A stretch of 6,514 nucleotides of DNA from Clostridia bacterium (lineage in GTDB: Bacteria > Bacillota > Clostridia > Oscillospirales > Acutalibacteraceae). The DNA is taken from NCBI GenBank assembly GCA_017631705.1, contig JAGBSU010000216.1:1-6514 (forward strand). Direction: 5' to 3'. Within the stretch, counting starts at the first letter, position 1; every line of letters starts with the position of its first letter. The position numbers were made by a program, and so were the translations under genes. The notes beneath the pieces were generated by a model. The model searched no databases and was not told where the DNA came from. It was given only the letters and a program-made list of their open reading frames with translations. This document shows, piece by piece, positions 1-6,194 of this stretch.

Positions 1-334
1 GATACCCTTGCCGCGTGCTTCCATGGACGGTGCTTCCTGCCATTTGTCGGGCGTAGAAAACAAGTGCCGTGCTTTGTTGGAAAAGGGAACCCCACCGGCA
101 GAAATTGCGTTATTTTGTTTACGTAGTATCCAATCGGCATTGGAAAGAATGACCGAGTCTTTACTTTTGGAGTACGGTGACTTACCGTTGGTATATGCCG
201 GCGGTGTGATGTCAAACACGTTGTTAAAAGAGGCACTTGCCGCTCGTTTCGGCGGTCGTTTTGCGCCACCGCAATACTCGGCGGATAACGCCGCGGGTAT
301 TGCCGTGCTTACCGCATTAAAGCATAAAGGATGA
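1..334 (+). CDS. TsaD/Kae1-like (peptidase M22 family) protein, 3' part only
   Basis: The reading frame is open through the left edge, so this is the C-terminal 110 residues of a longer protein; the TTG at 8-10 is an internal codon, not a start. Visible signatures follow the C-terminal lobe of the ASKHA-fold TsaD/Kae1 family: a CHLSGVENK stretch matching the family's FSFSGLKT segment, an amphipathic helix (FCLRSIQSALERM), the AGGVMSNTLLKEAL motif (TsaD: AGGVAANSRLR), and SADNAAGIA, matching CTDNGAMIA, whose aspartate helps bind the metal in true TsaD. The substitutions suggest a divergent paralogue rather than the TsaD that makes tRNA t6A; in Clostridia such genes are often labelled peptidase M22. 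The upstream histidine metal-binding motif lies off the window and cannot be judged. The stop is 4 nt before xseA, so the two are probably co-transcribed. Family call fairly sure; molecular function unknown. Confidence 0.78.
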   Translation, partial: IPLPRASMDGASCHLSGVENKCRALLEKGTPPAEIALFCLRSIQSALERMTESLLLEYGDLPLVYAGGVMSNTLLKEALAARFGGRFAPPQYSADNAAGIAVLTALKHKG

Positions 335-338
335 TGGC

Positions 339-1556
339 ATGACAACCGTTACTGTCAGTCAATTAAATCGCTATGTGCGCTCGCTGATTGAAAGCGATGC
401 ACGGCTGGCTCACGTAATGATTAGCGGTGAAATCAGTAATCTGGTTAATCATTATAAGTCGGGTCACATCTATTTCTCACTCAAAGACGAATCGGCTTTG
501 GTGCGAGCAGTTATGTTCCGTTCCCAAGCTATCGGTCTTAAATTTTCGCCGGAAAACGGCATGAAAGTGATTGTTCGCGCCCGTGTTTCATTGTATGAAA
601 AAGATGGCGCTTATCAAATTTACGTCGACGATATGCAACCCGACGGCGCGGGAGCTTTGCAACTCGCTTTTGAGCAACTCAAAGCGCGCTTGGAAGCCGA
701 AGGCTTGTTCGCAGCAGAACGCAAACAACCGTTGCCGCGTTATCCCTCTTGCATTGGTGTTATCACCTCGTCTACCGGTGCCGCTGTACGGGATATTTTT
801 AACGTTCTCGGTCGTCGGTATCCGTTAGCACAAGTGGTGCTGCTTCCCGTGTTGGTGCAAGGGGAGGGTGCCGCCCCGCAATTGGTACAAGCCATTCGCA
901 CGTTTGAAGAAATGCGTCGTGAAAACCATCCGCAAACGCCGGACGTGATTATCATCGGTCGTGGCGGCGGTTCGTTGGAAGAATTGTGGGCGTTTAACGA
1001 TGAACAGTTGGCAAGAACGGTGGCGGCATCGGTGATTCCGGTGATATCTGCCGTGGGTCACGAAACCGATTTTACCATCTGCGACTTTGCTGCCGATTTA
1101 CGTGCTCCCACACCTTCGGCTGCGGCGGAACTGGCGGTTCCCGATGCGAACGAACTCTTGCAACGCGTAGCACTGCTTCGTGTGGCAACCGAACGTGCAT
1201 TGCACGGATTCTTGCAACAAAAACGCCAGCGATTGGAACTTCTCAGCACAAAACCGTGTTTATCTTCACCGCTATATTTTTCGGAAGAACGCGCCATGCG
1301 TCTTGATTATTTGCTCAAACGCTTTACCGGTGCGGCAAACTTGGCGGTTTCTCGTGCCAATGGCCGATTATCCGAAATGGCGGGTAAACTTCATGCACTC
1401 AGTCCGTTGCAGGTGTTATCCCGCGGGTATAGTATTGCTTGCCATGGGGAAACGGTGATTCAATCGGTGGACGATGTCGCCATCGGGGACGAAATTACGT
1501 TGCGTGTGCGTGACGGCGAAATTGGCTGTCAAGCCACCACTAAAATGAAGGAGTAA
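339..1556 (+). CDS. xseA: Exodeoxyribonuclease VII large subunit
   Basis: Catalytic subunit of exonuclease VII, a cytoplasmic nuclease that degrades single-stranded DNA from both ends into oligonucleotides and acts in repair. The 405-residue length is normal for Firmicutes XseA. An N-terminal OB-fold DNA-binding domain (about residues 5-100) begins with VTVSQLNRYV and holds the SGEISNLVNHYKSGHIYFSLKD block. The catalytic domain follows, with GVITSSTGAAVRDI (140-153), RGGGSLEELWAFNDE (208-222), SAVGHETDFT (237-246) and DLRAPTPSAAAE (253-264). A helical, probably coiled-coil stretch occupies about 270-345, then the family's C-terminal LSPLQVLSRGYSI (354-366). The ATG at 339 is supported by an AAAGG Shine-Dalgarno sequence at 326-330 and by the match to the usual family N-terminus. 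It is followed after 5 nt by xseB, its obligate partner. Nothing appears truncated. Confidence 0.97.
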   Translation: MTTVTVSQLNRYVRSLIESDARLAHVMISGEISNLVNHYKSGHIYFSLKDESALVRAVMFRSQAIGLKFSPENGMKVIVRARVSLYEKDGAYQIYVDDMQPDGAGALQLAFEQLKARLEAEGLFAAERKQPLPRYPSCIGVITSSTGAAVRDIFNVLGRRYPLAQVVLLPVLVQGEGAAPQLVQAIRTFEEMRRENHPQTPDVIIIGRGGGSLEELWAFNDEQLARTVAASVIPVISAVGHETDFTICDFAADLRAPTPSAAAELAVPDANELLQRVALLRVATERALHGFLQQKRQRLELLSTKPCLSSPLYFSEERAMRLDYLLKRFTGAANLAVSRANGRLSEMAGKLHALSPLQVLSRGYSIACHGETVIQSVDDVAIGDEITLRVRDGEIGCQATTKMKE

Positions 1557-1561
1557 GCGAT

Positions 1562-1762
1562 ATGGAACAACAAGTAACGTTTGAAAGTGCGATGACACGT
1601 TTAGAAGAAATCGTGTCGTTACTGGAAACCGGTAAATGCACTTTGGATGAATCGCTCAAATTGTTTGAAGAGGGGACACACCTTACTGCGTTTTGTTCGG
1701 ATTCTCTTAGACAAGCGGAACAAAAATTCATTACGCTTACCGATAAAAGGGAGGATTCTTAA
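1562..1762 (+). CDS. xseB: Exodeoxyribonuclease VII small subunit
   Basis: Small helical subunit that binds XseA in several copies to form active exonuclease VII. At 66 residues it has the normal size. It shows the family pattern FESAMTRLEEIVSLLETGKC, then TLDESLKLFEEGTHL, then CSDSLRQAEQKF, which forms a two-helix coiled-coil hairpin. The ATG at 1562 has an AAGGAG Shine-Dalgarno sequence (1548-1553) that lies in the last codons of xseA, 8 nt away. Its stop codon overlaps the ispA start by one base (TAATG), so translation of ispA is probably coupled to it. Pairing with xseA and fusion to ispA in one transcript is the usual arrangement in Firmicutes. Confidence 0.96.
   Translation: MEQQVTFESAMTRLEEIVSLLETGKCTLDESLKLFEEGTHLTAFCSDSLRQAEQKFITLTDKREDS
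1749..1754 (+). promoter_or_regulatory. Shine-Dalgarno sequence of ispA inside xseB
   Basis: GGGAGG lies 7 nt before the ATG at 1762, within the last codons of xseB. Together with the one-base TAATG overlap it fixes the ispA start and suggests that ribosomes ending xseB reinitiate on ispA. Confidence 0.8.
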
Positions 1763-2643
1763 TGTCCTTGTACACTCCCGTATTAGAACAACACTTATCA
1801 TATTTTGAAAAGCAATTTCCTACGGTGTTTACGGCGCTTTTGGAAGATAATAACTTGATTGACGCCATGCGCTATGCGTGTGAGGGTGGCGGTAAACGGT
1901 TGCGTCCGGTACTGCTCATGGAATGTTGTCGTGCGAGCGGTGGCGACCCTAAAACCGCTTTCCCGTTGGCAGCGGCATTAGAACTCATTCATTCGTATTC
2001 CTTGGTGCACGACGATATGCCGTGCATGGATAATAGTCCCTTGCGGCGTGGTAAACCCTCGGTTCATGCCGCTTTTGGCGAAACTTTGGCATTGCTTACC
2101 GGTGATGCATTGCTTAATCTGGCATTTGAAACCGCCTTGTCTTGTCAAAACTTTTCTGCCGACACTTCGCTTTTGGCCACCCGCATTTTGGCGGATTGTG
2201 CCGGCGTTCACGGTATGATTGGCGGTCAACTTATCGATCTGGAAAGTGAAGAAAAACGCATTGATTTACCCACTTTAAAACGGTTGCAAGAACGCAAAAC
2301 CGCGGCATTGTTGGTAGCCGCTTGCAAAATAGGTGCAACGCTTGGCGGCGGTAGTGCCGAACAAATTGAAAAGGCAGGTCTGTTTGGATATTATATCGGT
2401 CTGTCTTTCCAAATTATCGACGATATTTTAGACGTTACCGCCACAGCGGAAGCGTTGGGTAAACCTGTCGGCAGCGATGCCCAAAACGAAAAGAACACAT
2501 ACGTTTCGTTACTGGGTATCGAAAAAGCCAGAGAACTCGCAGAAGAATACACCAAAGAAGCAATATCCGCATTGTCGGTATTCGGTGAAAAAGGTGACGA
2601 TTTGCGCCATTTAACCGAAGCATTGTTAAATCGTACGCATTAA
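1762..2643 (+). CDS. ispA: Polyprenyl synthetase, farnesyl diphosphate synthase type
   Basis: Trans-prenyltransferase that condenses isopentenyl diphosphate with dimethylallyl and geranyl diphosphate to make C15 farnesyl diphosphate, the precursor of undecaprenyl carriers and other isoprenoids; soluble, all-helical. At 293 residues it is close to E. coli IspA. Visible motifs are GGGKRLRP (42-49), the first aspartate-rich motif DDMPCMD (84-90) followed by RR (95-96), GMIGGQ (151-156), KT (179-180) and the second aspartate-rich motif DDILD (220-224). The residues before the first motif (SYSLVH) closely match E. coli IspA (AYSLIH), including a tyrosine five places before the first aspartate, which favours a C15 product; C20 cannot be excluded from sequence. 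The start overlaps the xseB stop by one base and has a GGGAGG Shine-Dalgarno sequence 7 nt upstream. It lies beside dxs, which feeds the same pathway. Confidence 0.95.
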   Translation: MSLYTPVLEQHLSYFEKQFPTVFTALLEDNNLIDAMRYACEGGGKRLRPVLLMECCRASGGDPKTAFPLAAALELIHSYSLVHDDMPCMDNSPLRRGKPSVHAAFGETLALLTGDALLNLAFETALSCQNFSADTSLLATRILADCAGVHGMIGGQLIDLESEEKRIDLPTLKRLQERKTAALLVAACKIGATLGGGSAEQIEKAGLFGYYIGLSFQIIDDILDVTATAEALGKPVGSDAQNEKNTYVSLLGIEKARELAEEYTKEAISALSVFGEKGDDLRHLTEALLNRTH

Positions 2644-2685
2644 AGTAGTTTGTTTTTAAGTGTTTTATAAAAGAAGGAAATCAAA
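2644..2685 (+). promoter_or_regulatory. AT-rich leader before dxs with Shine-Dalgarno sequence
   Basis: This 42-nt stretch is the only true gap in the operon and is clearly richer in A and T than the genes around it. It contains AGAAGGA at 2672-2678, a Shine-Dalgarno sequence 7 nt before the ATG at 2686, which fixes the dxs start. TATAAA at 2666-2671 resembles a -10 box, but the only -35-like hexamer (TTGTTT, 2650-2655) is just 10 nt upstream, too close for a normal vegetative promoter. There is no GC stem followed by a T run, so it is not an intrinsic terminator. I call only the ribosome binding site with confidence; an internal promoter is unproven. Confidence 0.6.
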
Positions 2686-4551
2686 ATGGACATTTTACAA
2701 AACATTCAATCACCGCAAGATGTACGCAACTTGTCGATAGGAGAAATGGACAAGCTATGCGAAGAACTGCGTGGTAAAATTATTGAAACGGTGTCGGAAA
2801 ATGGAGGGCATTTGTCCTCCAATTTGGGCGTGGTAGAATTGACGGTAGCGTTGCATAAGCAATTTGATTTACCGCAAGACCGTATCGTATGGGATGTGGG
2901 TCACCAATGCTATTGCCATAAATTGCTGACCGGTCGTGCCAAGCAGTTTGATACCTTGCGTAAAAGCGGTGGTATTTCGGGGTTTCCTTCCCCGAAAGAA
3001 AGCGAATACGATACTTTTGTGATGGGACATAGTTCCACATCTATTTCGGCGGCGCTCGGTATGGCAAAAGCCAATACCTTGGCAGGAAATGAAAACTATG
3101 TTGTTGCCGTCATCGGTGATGGTGCTATTACCGGTGGTTTGGCGTACGAGGGTTTGTGCAACGGCGGCCGTGATAACGACCGCTTGATTGTGGTACTCAA
3201 CGATAACCGCATGTCAATTAACCGTAATGTCGGTTTCGTCGCTCGTCATTTGGCAAGTTTGCGTTCGCGTCCTCGTTACGTGAAGGCAAAAAAGGATGTT
3301 GGCAATGCTTTGGCAGCGATTCCGCTCATTGGTAAACCGGCGCGTCGTTTGCTCACACGCGGAAAATTACAACTCAAACAAGCCGTCTACCAAAACAGTT
3401 CGGTGTTTGAAGAAATGGGTTACTACTATTTAGGTCCCGTCGACGGTCACGATTTGAACGATTTGTTGTCGGCTTTACAAACCGCAAAAAACTTAAATCG
3501 TCCCGTTTTATTGCACGTGGAAACCAACAAAGGACAAGGCTACAGCCCTGCTTTGGAAAATCCGGACATCTACCACGGCGTTTCCGGCTTCCAACGGGAA
3601 ACCGGCAGAACCACTCGTGGCGGCCGTTGTTTTTCGCAAGTGGCAGGGGAAAGTTTGTGCACACTGGCAAAGGACGACGAAAAACTTTGCGTGGTAACCG
3701 CAGCCATGACCGACGGTACGGGTCTTTCCACTTTTGCAAAGCAATATCCCAATCGCTTTTTCGATGTCGGTATTGCCGAAGAACACGCTGTCACTTTTGC
3801 TTCGGGCATGGCGACAAACGGCTTATCGCCGGTATTTGCCGTGTACTCCACTTTTTTGCAACGTGCCTATGACCAATTGCTCAACGATACCGCTATTATG
3901 AACAATCACATCGTCTTGGCGATTGACCGTGCCGGTTTAGTGCCGGACGACGGCGAAACGCATCAAGGTCTTTTTGACGTTCCGTTTTTGTCCACTATTC
4001 CGAACACCACGGTGTTTGCACCATCCACGTTTGAAGAATTATCCTTGCATCTCAAACAAGCGGTGTATGATACCAAAGGCATTGCGGCGGTGCGCTATCC
4101 AAAAGGCGGAGAATTTCCGGCTTTGGCAATGTATCAACCGACCGATAGACCGTTCACACATTTCCGTAACCAACATGCACGCACGTTGGTGATAACCTAC
4201 GGTCGTCTGTTTAGTAACGTTTTGCAAGCGGTTCGTCAACTGCGAGACGAAATGCCGTTATCGGTGATGAAACTCAATCGTATCCATCCGTTGCCGAAAG
4301 AGGTGTTCAAATTAATTGAGCAATACCATCGCGTTGTCTTTTTTGAAGAAGGCGCGCGTGAAGGCGGTGTAGCAGCTCAACTGGGTGCAAAACTCATGGA
4401 GCGCAAATACCGCGGCACGTATGAGTTCTATACCATCGATTCCTTCGTTCCGGCTTGCACGGTAGAGGAAGGATTGGCTCAATGCGGATTAGACGTCAAC
4501 AGCATGGTACAAACCTTACACAAAACCGAGGGCCTGAAACATGTCAAATGA
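2686..4551 (+). CDS. dxs: 1-deoxy-D-xylulose-5-phosphate synthase
   Basis: Thiamine-diphosphate enzyme that joins pyruvate and glyceraldehyde 3-phosphate, releasing CO2, to make 1-deoxy-D-xylulose 5-phosphate. This is the first step of the MEP isoprenoid pathway and also supplies thiamine and pyridoxal synthesis. The 621-residue length is typical. Visible are GGHLSSNLG (H42), WDVGHQ (69-74), GHSSTSISAALGMA (114-127), the thiamine-diphosphate/metal motif GDG (144-146) through NDN (172-174), LGPVDGHD (249-256), the pyrimidine-binding domain with the catalytic glutamate in GIAEEHAVTF (E365), YSTFLQRAYDQ (387-397), DRAGLV and DDGETHQG (H426). The C-terminal transketolase domain ends with the family's SFVPACTVEEGLAQCGLD block. 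The spacing from D145 to N174 equals that between the corresponding E. coli residues. Two cysteines (C75, C77) replace the usual alanine/serine and proline in the GHQAYPH segment. The gene follows ispA after 42 nt and overlaps tlyA by 11 nt. Confidence 0.97.
   Translation: MDILQNIQSPQDVRNLSIGEMDKLCEELRGKIIETVSENGGHLSSNLGVVELTVALHKQFDLPQDRIVWDVGHQCYCHKLLTGRAKQFDTLRKSGGISGFPSPKESEYDTFVMGHSSTSISAALGMAKANTLAGNENYVVAVIGDGAITGGLAYEGLCNGGRDNDRLIVVLNDNRMSINRNVGFVARHLASLRSRPRYVKAKKDVGNALAAIPLIGKPARRLLTRGKLQLKQAVYQNSSVFEEMGYYYLGPVDGHDLNDLLSALQTAKNLNRPVLLHVETNKGQGYSPALENPDIYHGVSGFQRETGRTTRGGRCFSQVAGESLCTLAKDDEKLCVVTAAMTDGTGLSTFAKQYPNRFFDVGIAEEHAVTFASGMATNGLSPVFAVYSTFLQRAYDQLLNDTAIMNNHIVLAIDRAGLVPDDGETHQGLFDVPFLSTIPNTTVFAPSTFEELSLHLKQAVYDTKGIAAVRYPKGGEFPALAMYQPTDRPFTHFRNQHARTLVITYGRLFSNVLQAVRQLRDEMPLSVMKLNRIHPLPKEVFKLIEQYHRVVFFEEGAREGGVAAQLGAKLMERKYRGTYEFYTIDSFVPACTVEEGLAQCGLDVNSMVQTLHKTEGLKHVK
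2975..2997 (+). repeat. Perfect 8-bp inverted repeat inside dxs
   Basis: TTTCGGGG (2975-2982) and CCCCGAAA (2990-2997) are exact reverse complements separated by the 7-nt loop TTTCCTT. The transcript could form a stable hairpin here. The segment encodes residues I97 to K104 of Dxs, the conserved SGFP region, so the symmetry may be incidental. No U run follows, so it is not an intrinsic terminator. Confidence 0.6.
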
Positions 4552-5362
4552 ACGGCGCTTGGATAGCGCGGTGGTTGAATGTGGTTTTGTCACCGGGCGC
4601 GATAAAGCTAAGGAACTGATTCGTTCCGGTGCCATTACCGTCAACGGTAAAACGGTGGATAAACCGTCGTTTTGTGTCGCTACCACTGATACGGTTGCCT
4701 GCACGGTGGAAACATCACCGTTTGTCAGTAGAGGCGGCGTGAAGTTACAGCATGCTTTGCCTTATCTTGCGCAATTACCGTCCTCTTTTGTTGCTATGGA
4801 TGTCGGCGCTTCTACCGGTGGGTTTACACAATGCTTGTTACAACACGGTGCTGCTAAAGTTTATGCTGTCGATGTCGGTCACGGACAGTTGCATTCCTCT
4901 TTGTCGGCAGATGAGCGTGTTGTCAACTTAGAGGGCACAGATATTCGCAATACCGCCGTTTTGCAAACGGTTATTCCGGCAAAATCGGTAGAGGTGGTTG
5001 CCGTTGATGTGTCTTTTATTTCATTGCATACCGTTTTGCCGGCATTGCTTTGGTATTTAAAACCGAAAGCACAGCTTATTTTACTCGTTAAACCGCAGTT
5101 TGAAGCAGGCAAAGCCGCGGTAGGGAAAAACGGTGTGGTGCATGACCGCCGCGAACATTACCGTGTTTTGCGGGAACTGTGCGATACGTTTGAAAAACAA
5201 AACCTTGCCTTGCAACACCTTATGGCATCGCCGATTGTCGGCGGTGCAGGGCGTCGAGACGGCAATATTGAATATCTTGCTGTGTTGCAATACGGCGGTG
5301 TTGATGGTAAATTGCCGGACATTCGTCGTTTGGTAGATACCGCCTTTTTAAAACTGAAATAG
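4541..5362 (+). CDS. tlyA: TlyA-family rRNA (cytidine-2'-O)-methyltransferase
   Basis: SAM-dependent methyltransferase that, in characterised members, 2'-O-methylates cytidines in 16S and/or 23S rRNA; some family members are annotated as hemolysins. At 273 residues the length is normal. An N-terminal S4 RNA-binding domain (about 5-60: RLDSAVVECG, KAKELIRSGAITVNG) is followed by the FVSRGGVKL linker (61-69) and a Rossmann-like FtsJ/RrmJ fold with SAM motif DVGASTGGF (87-95). The K-D-K-E catalytic tetrad is present: K68, D156 (VDVSFIS), K184 (VKPQFE) and E244 (GNIEYL). Departures from the usual pattern are EGTDIR (131-136) in place of ERTN(I/A)R, loss of the tryptophan after GHGQL, and a loop before GNIE that is about four residues longer. 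The start at 4541 lies within the last codons of dxs (11-nt overlap), with a modest GAGGG 9 nt upstream, so translation is likely coupled to dxs. Which rRNA it modifies cannot be told. Confidence 0.93.
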   Translation: MSNERRLDSAVVECGFVTGRDKAKELIRSGAITVNGKTVDKPSFCVATTDTVACTVETSPFVSRGGVKLQHALPYLAQLPSSFVAMDVGASTGGFTQCLLQHGAAKVYAVDVGHGQLHSSLSADERVVNLEGTDIRNTAVLQTVIPAKSVEVVAVDVSFISLHTVLPALLWYLKPKAQLILLVKPQFEAGKAAVGKNGVVHDRREHYRVLRELCDTFEKQNLALQHLMASPIVGGAGRRDGNIEYLAVLQYGGVDGKLPDIRRLVDTAFLKLK

Positions 5363-5366
5363 GAGG
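5361..5366 (+). promoter_or_regulatory. Consensus Shine-Dalgarno sequence of nadK over the tlyA stop
   Basis: AGGAGG begins in the TAG stop codon of tlyA (5360-5362) and ends 8 nt before the ATG at 5375. It is the strongest ribosome binding site in the window and supports that start. Confidence 0.85.
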
Positions 5367-5374
5367 AAAACGAT

Positions 5375-6190
5375 ATGAAGGTTACCGTGATACCGAATTT
5401 TAATACCGTAGACGGTACGGCAGTCGCAGAGAAAGTTTGTCGTGCGTTACAAAACCTGTCGGTGACGGTTATTATGCCAAAAGATACTGCTTTTCCACCA
5501 TCGGATTTAGATGACTGCCTGCGGCAATGCGATGTTGCTGTGGCGCTCGGCGGAGATGGAACGATTATTCATTGTGCCAAACGCGCGGCGGCATTCGATG
5601 TGCCGGTTTTAGGCATTAACAGTGGACGCTTGGGGTTTACTGCCGGCTTGGAAGTCGGTGAGTTGGAAGCCCTTTCCCGTCTGATTAACGGAGAATATAC
5701 ATTGGAACGGCGCATGCTATTGGATGTTACCGTTGGCAATCGCACTTTTCACGCTCTCAACGAAGCCGTGGTATCACGTGGTGCGCTATCGCGTATGGTG
5801 GAGGTTGAGGTTACCAATCACAGTGAGTCGGTTTCTTGCTATAAAGCAGACGGTGTGATTGTTGCCACACCCACCGGTTCTACCGCCTATTCTTTGGCGG
5901 CAGGGGGACCGGTAGTGGACACTTCGTTACATTGTTTACTGCTAACACCGATATGTCCGCATTCACTGTACACGCGTCCCTATGTGTTTGATTTGGATGC
6001 ACAACTCACCCTAACACCTCTATCCGATACTTCGGTTTTCTTAACGGTAGATGGGGAAGAAGCGATTGCTATACAAGTCGGAGAAAGCGTACGAGTGGCT
6101 CGTTCAAAGACCGAAGCAAGTTTAATTCGCTTGATACATAAGCCTTTTTACGAAGTATTACATGAGAAACTCATGAACAGAAAGGACTAA
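5375..6190 (+). CDS. nadK: NAD kinase
   Basis: Cytoplasmic kinase that phosphorylates NAD at the 2' position of the adenosine ribose, using ATP or polyphosphate, to give NADP. The 271-residue length is typical of the Firmicutes enzyme. Visible are the catalytic GGDG motif (59-62, D61) followed by TIIHCAKRA, GINSGRLGF (80-88), the NE motif (129-130, HALNEAVV), KADG (157-160) and the family signature TPTGSTAYSLAAGGP (165-179), then TPICPHSLYTRP (191-202) and a C-terminal VDGEEA (225-230). In the segment after GGP the usual proline is a threonine (VVDTS), a mild departure. NADP made here is reduced for many steps, including the MEP reductoisomerase downstream of Dxs, although shared transcription alone does not prove a joint role. 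The gene follows tlyA after 12 nt and precedes argR by 4 nt, as in other Firmicutes. Confidence 0.96.
   Translation: MKVTVIPNFNTVDGTAVAEKVCRALQNLSVTVIMPKDTAFPPSDLDDCLRQCDVAVALGGDGTIIHCAKRAAAFDVPVLGINSGRLGFTAGLEVGELEALSRLINGEYTLERRMLLDVTVGNRTFHALNEAVVSRGALSRMVEVEVTNHSESVSCYKADGVIVATPTGSTAYSLAAGGPVVDTSLHCLLLTPICPHSLYTRPYVFDLDAQLTLTPLSDTSVFLTVDGEEAIAIQVGESVRVARSKTEASLIRLIHKPFYEVLHEKLMNRKD
6161..6175 (+). repeat. Perfect 6-bp inverted repeat at the 3' end of nadK, just before argR
   Basis: CATGAG (6161-6166) and CTCATG (6170-6175) are exact reverse complements around AAA. The repeat is inside the last nadK codons and ends 19 nt before the argR ATG and 7 nt before its AGGA Shine-Dalgarno core. 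As RNA it could be a small hairpin; as DNA a small dyad. Its TGA...TCA arms recall an ARG box but are 3 nt closer than in the known consensus, so an ArgR operator is not supported. Confidence 0.45.
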
Positions 6191-6194
6191 TGTC

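Noticed and set aside
8..10. TTG as the start codon of the first gene
   Set aside because: The frame is open to the window edge, and the residues before and after it belong to the middle of an M22-type protein, so the true start is upstream.
571..828. Same-strand 85-codon frame inside xseA
   Set aside because: It overlaps the conserved OB-fold and catalytic coding region in another frame and resembles no protein family.
2650..2671. Promoter-like TTGTTT and TATAAA before dxs
   Set aside because: The spacer is only 10 nt, far from the usual 17, so it does not make a credible vegetative promoter.
3374..3851. Long antisense open frames (up to 121 codons) opposite dxs
   Set aside because: They lie wholly within a well-supported gene, encode low-complexity basic/cysteine-rich sequence with no recognisable domain, and have no neighbours on that strand.
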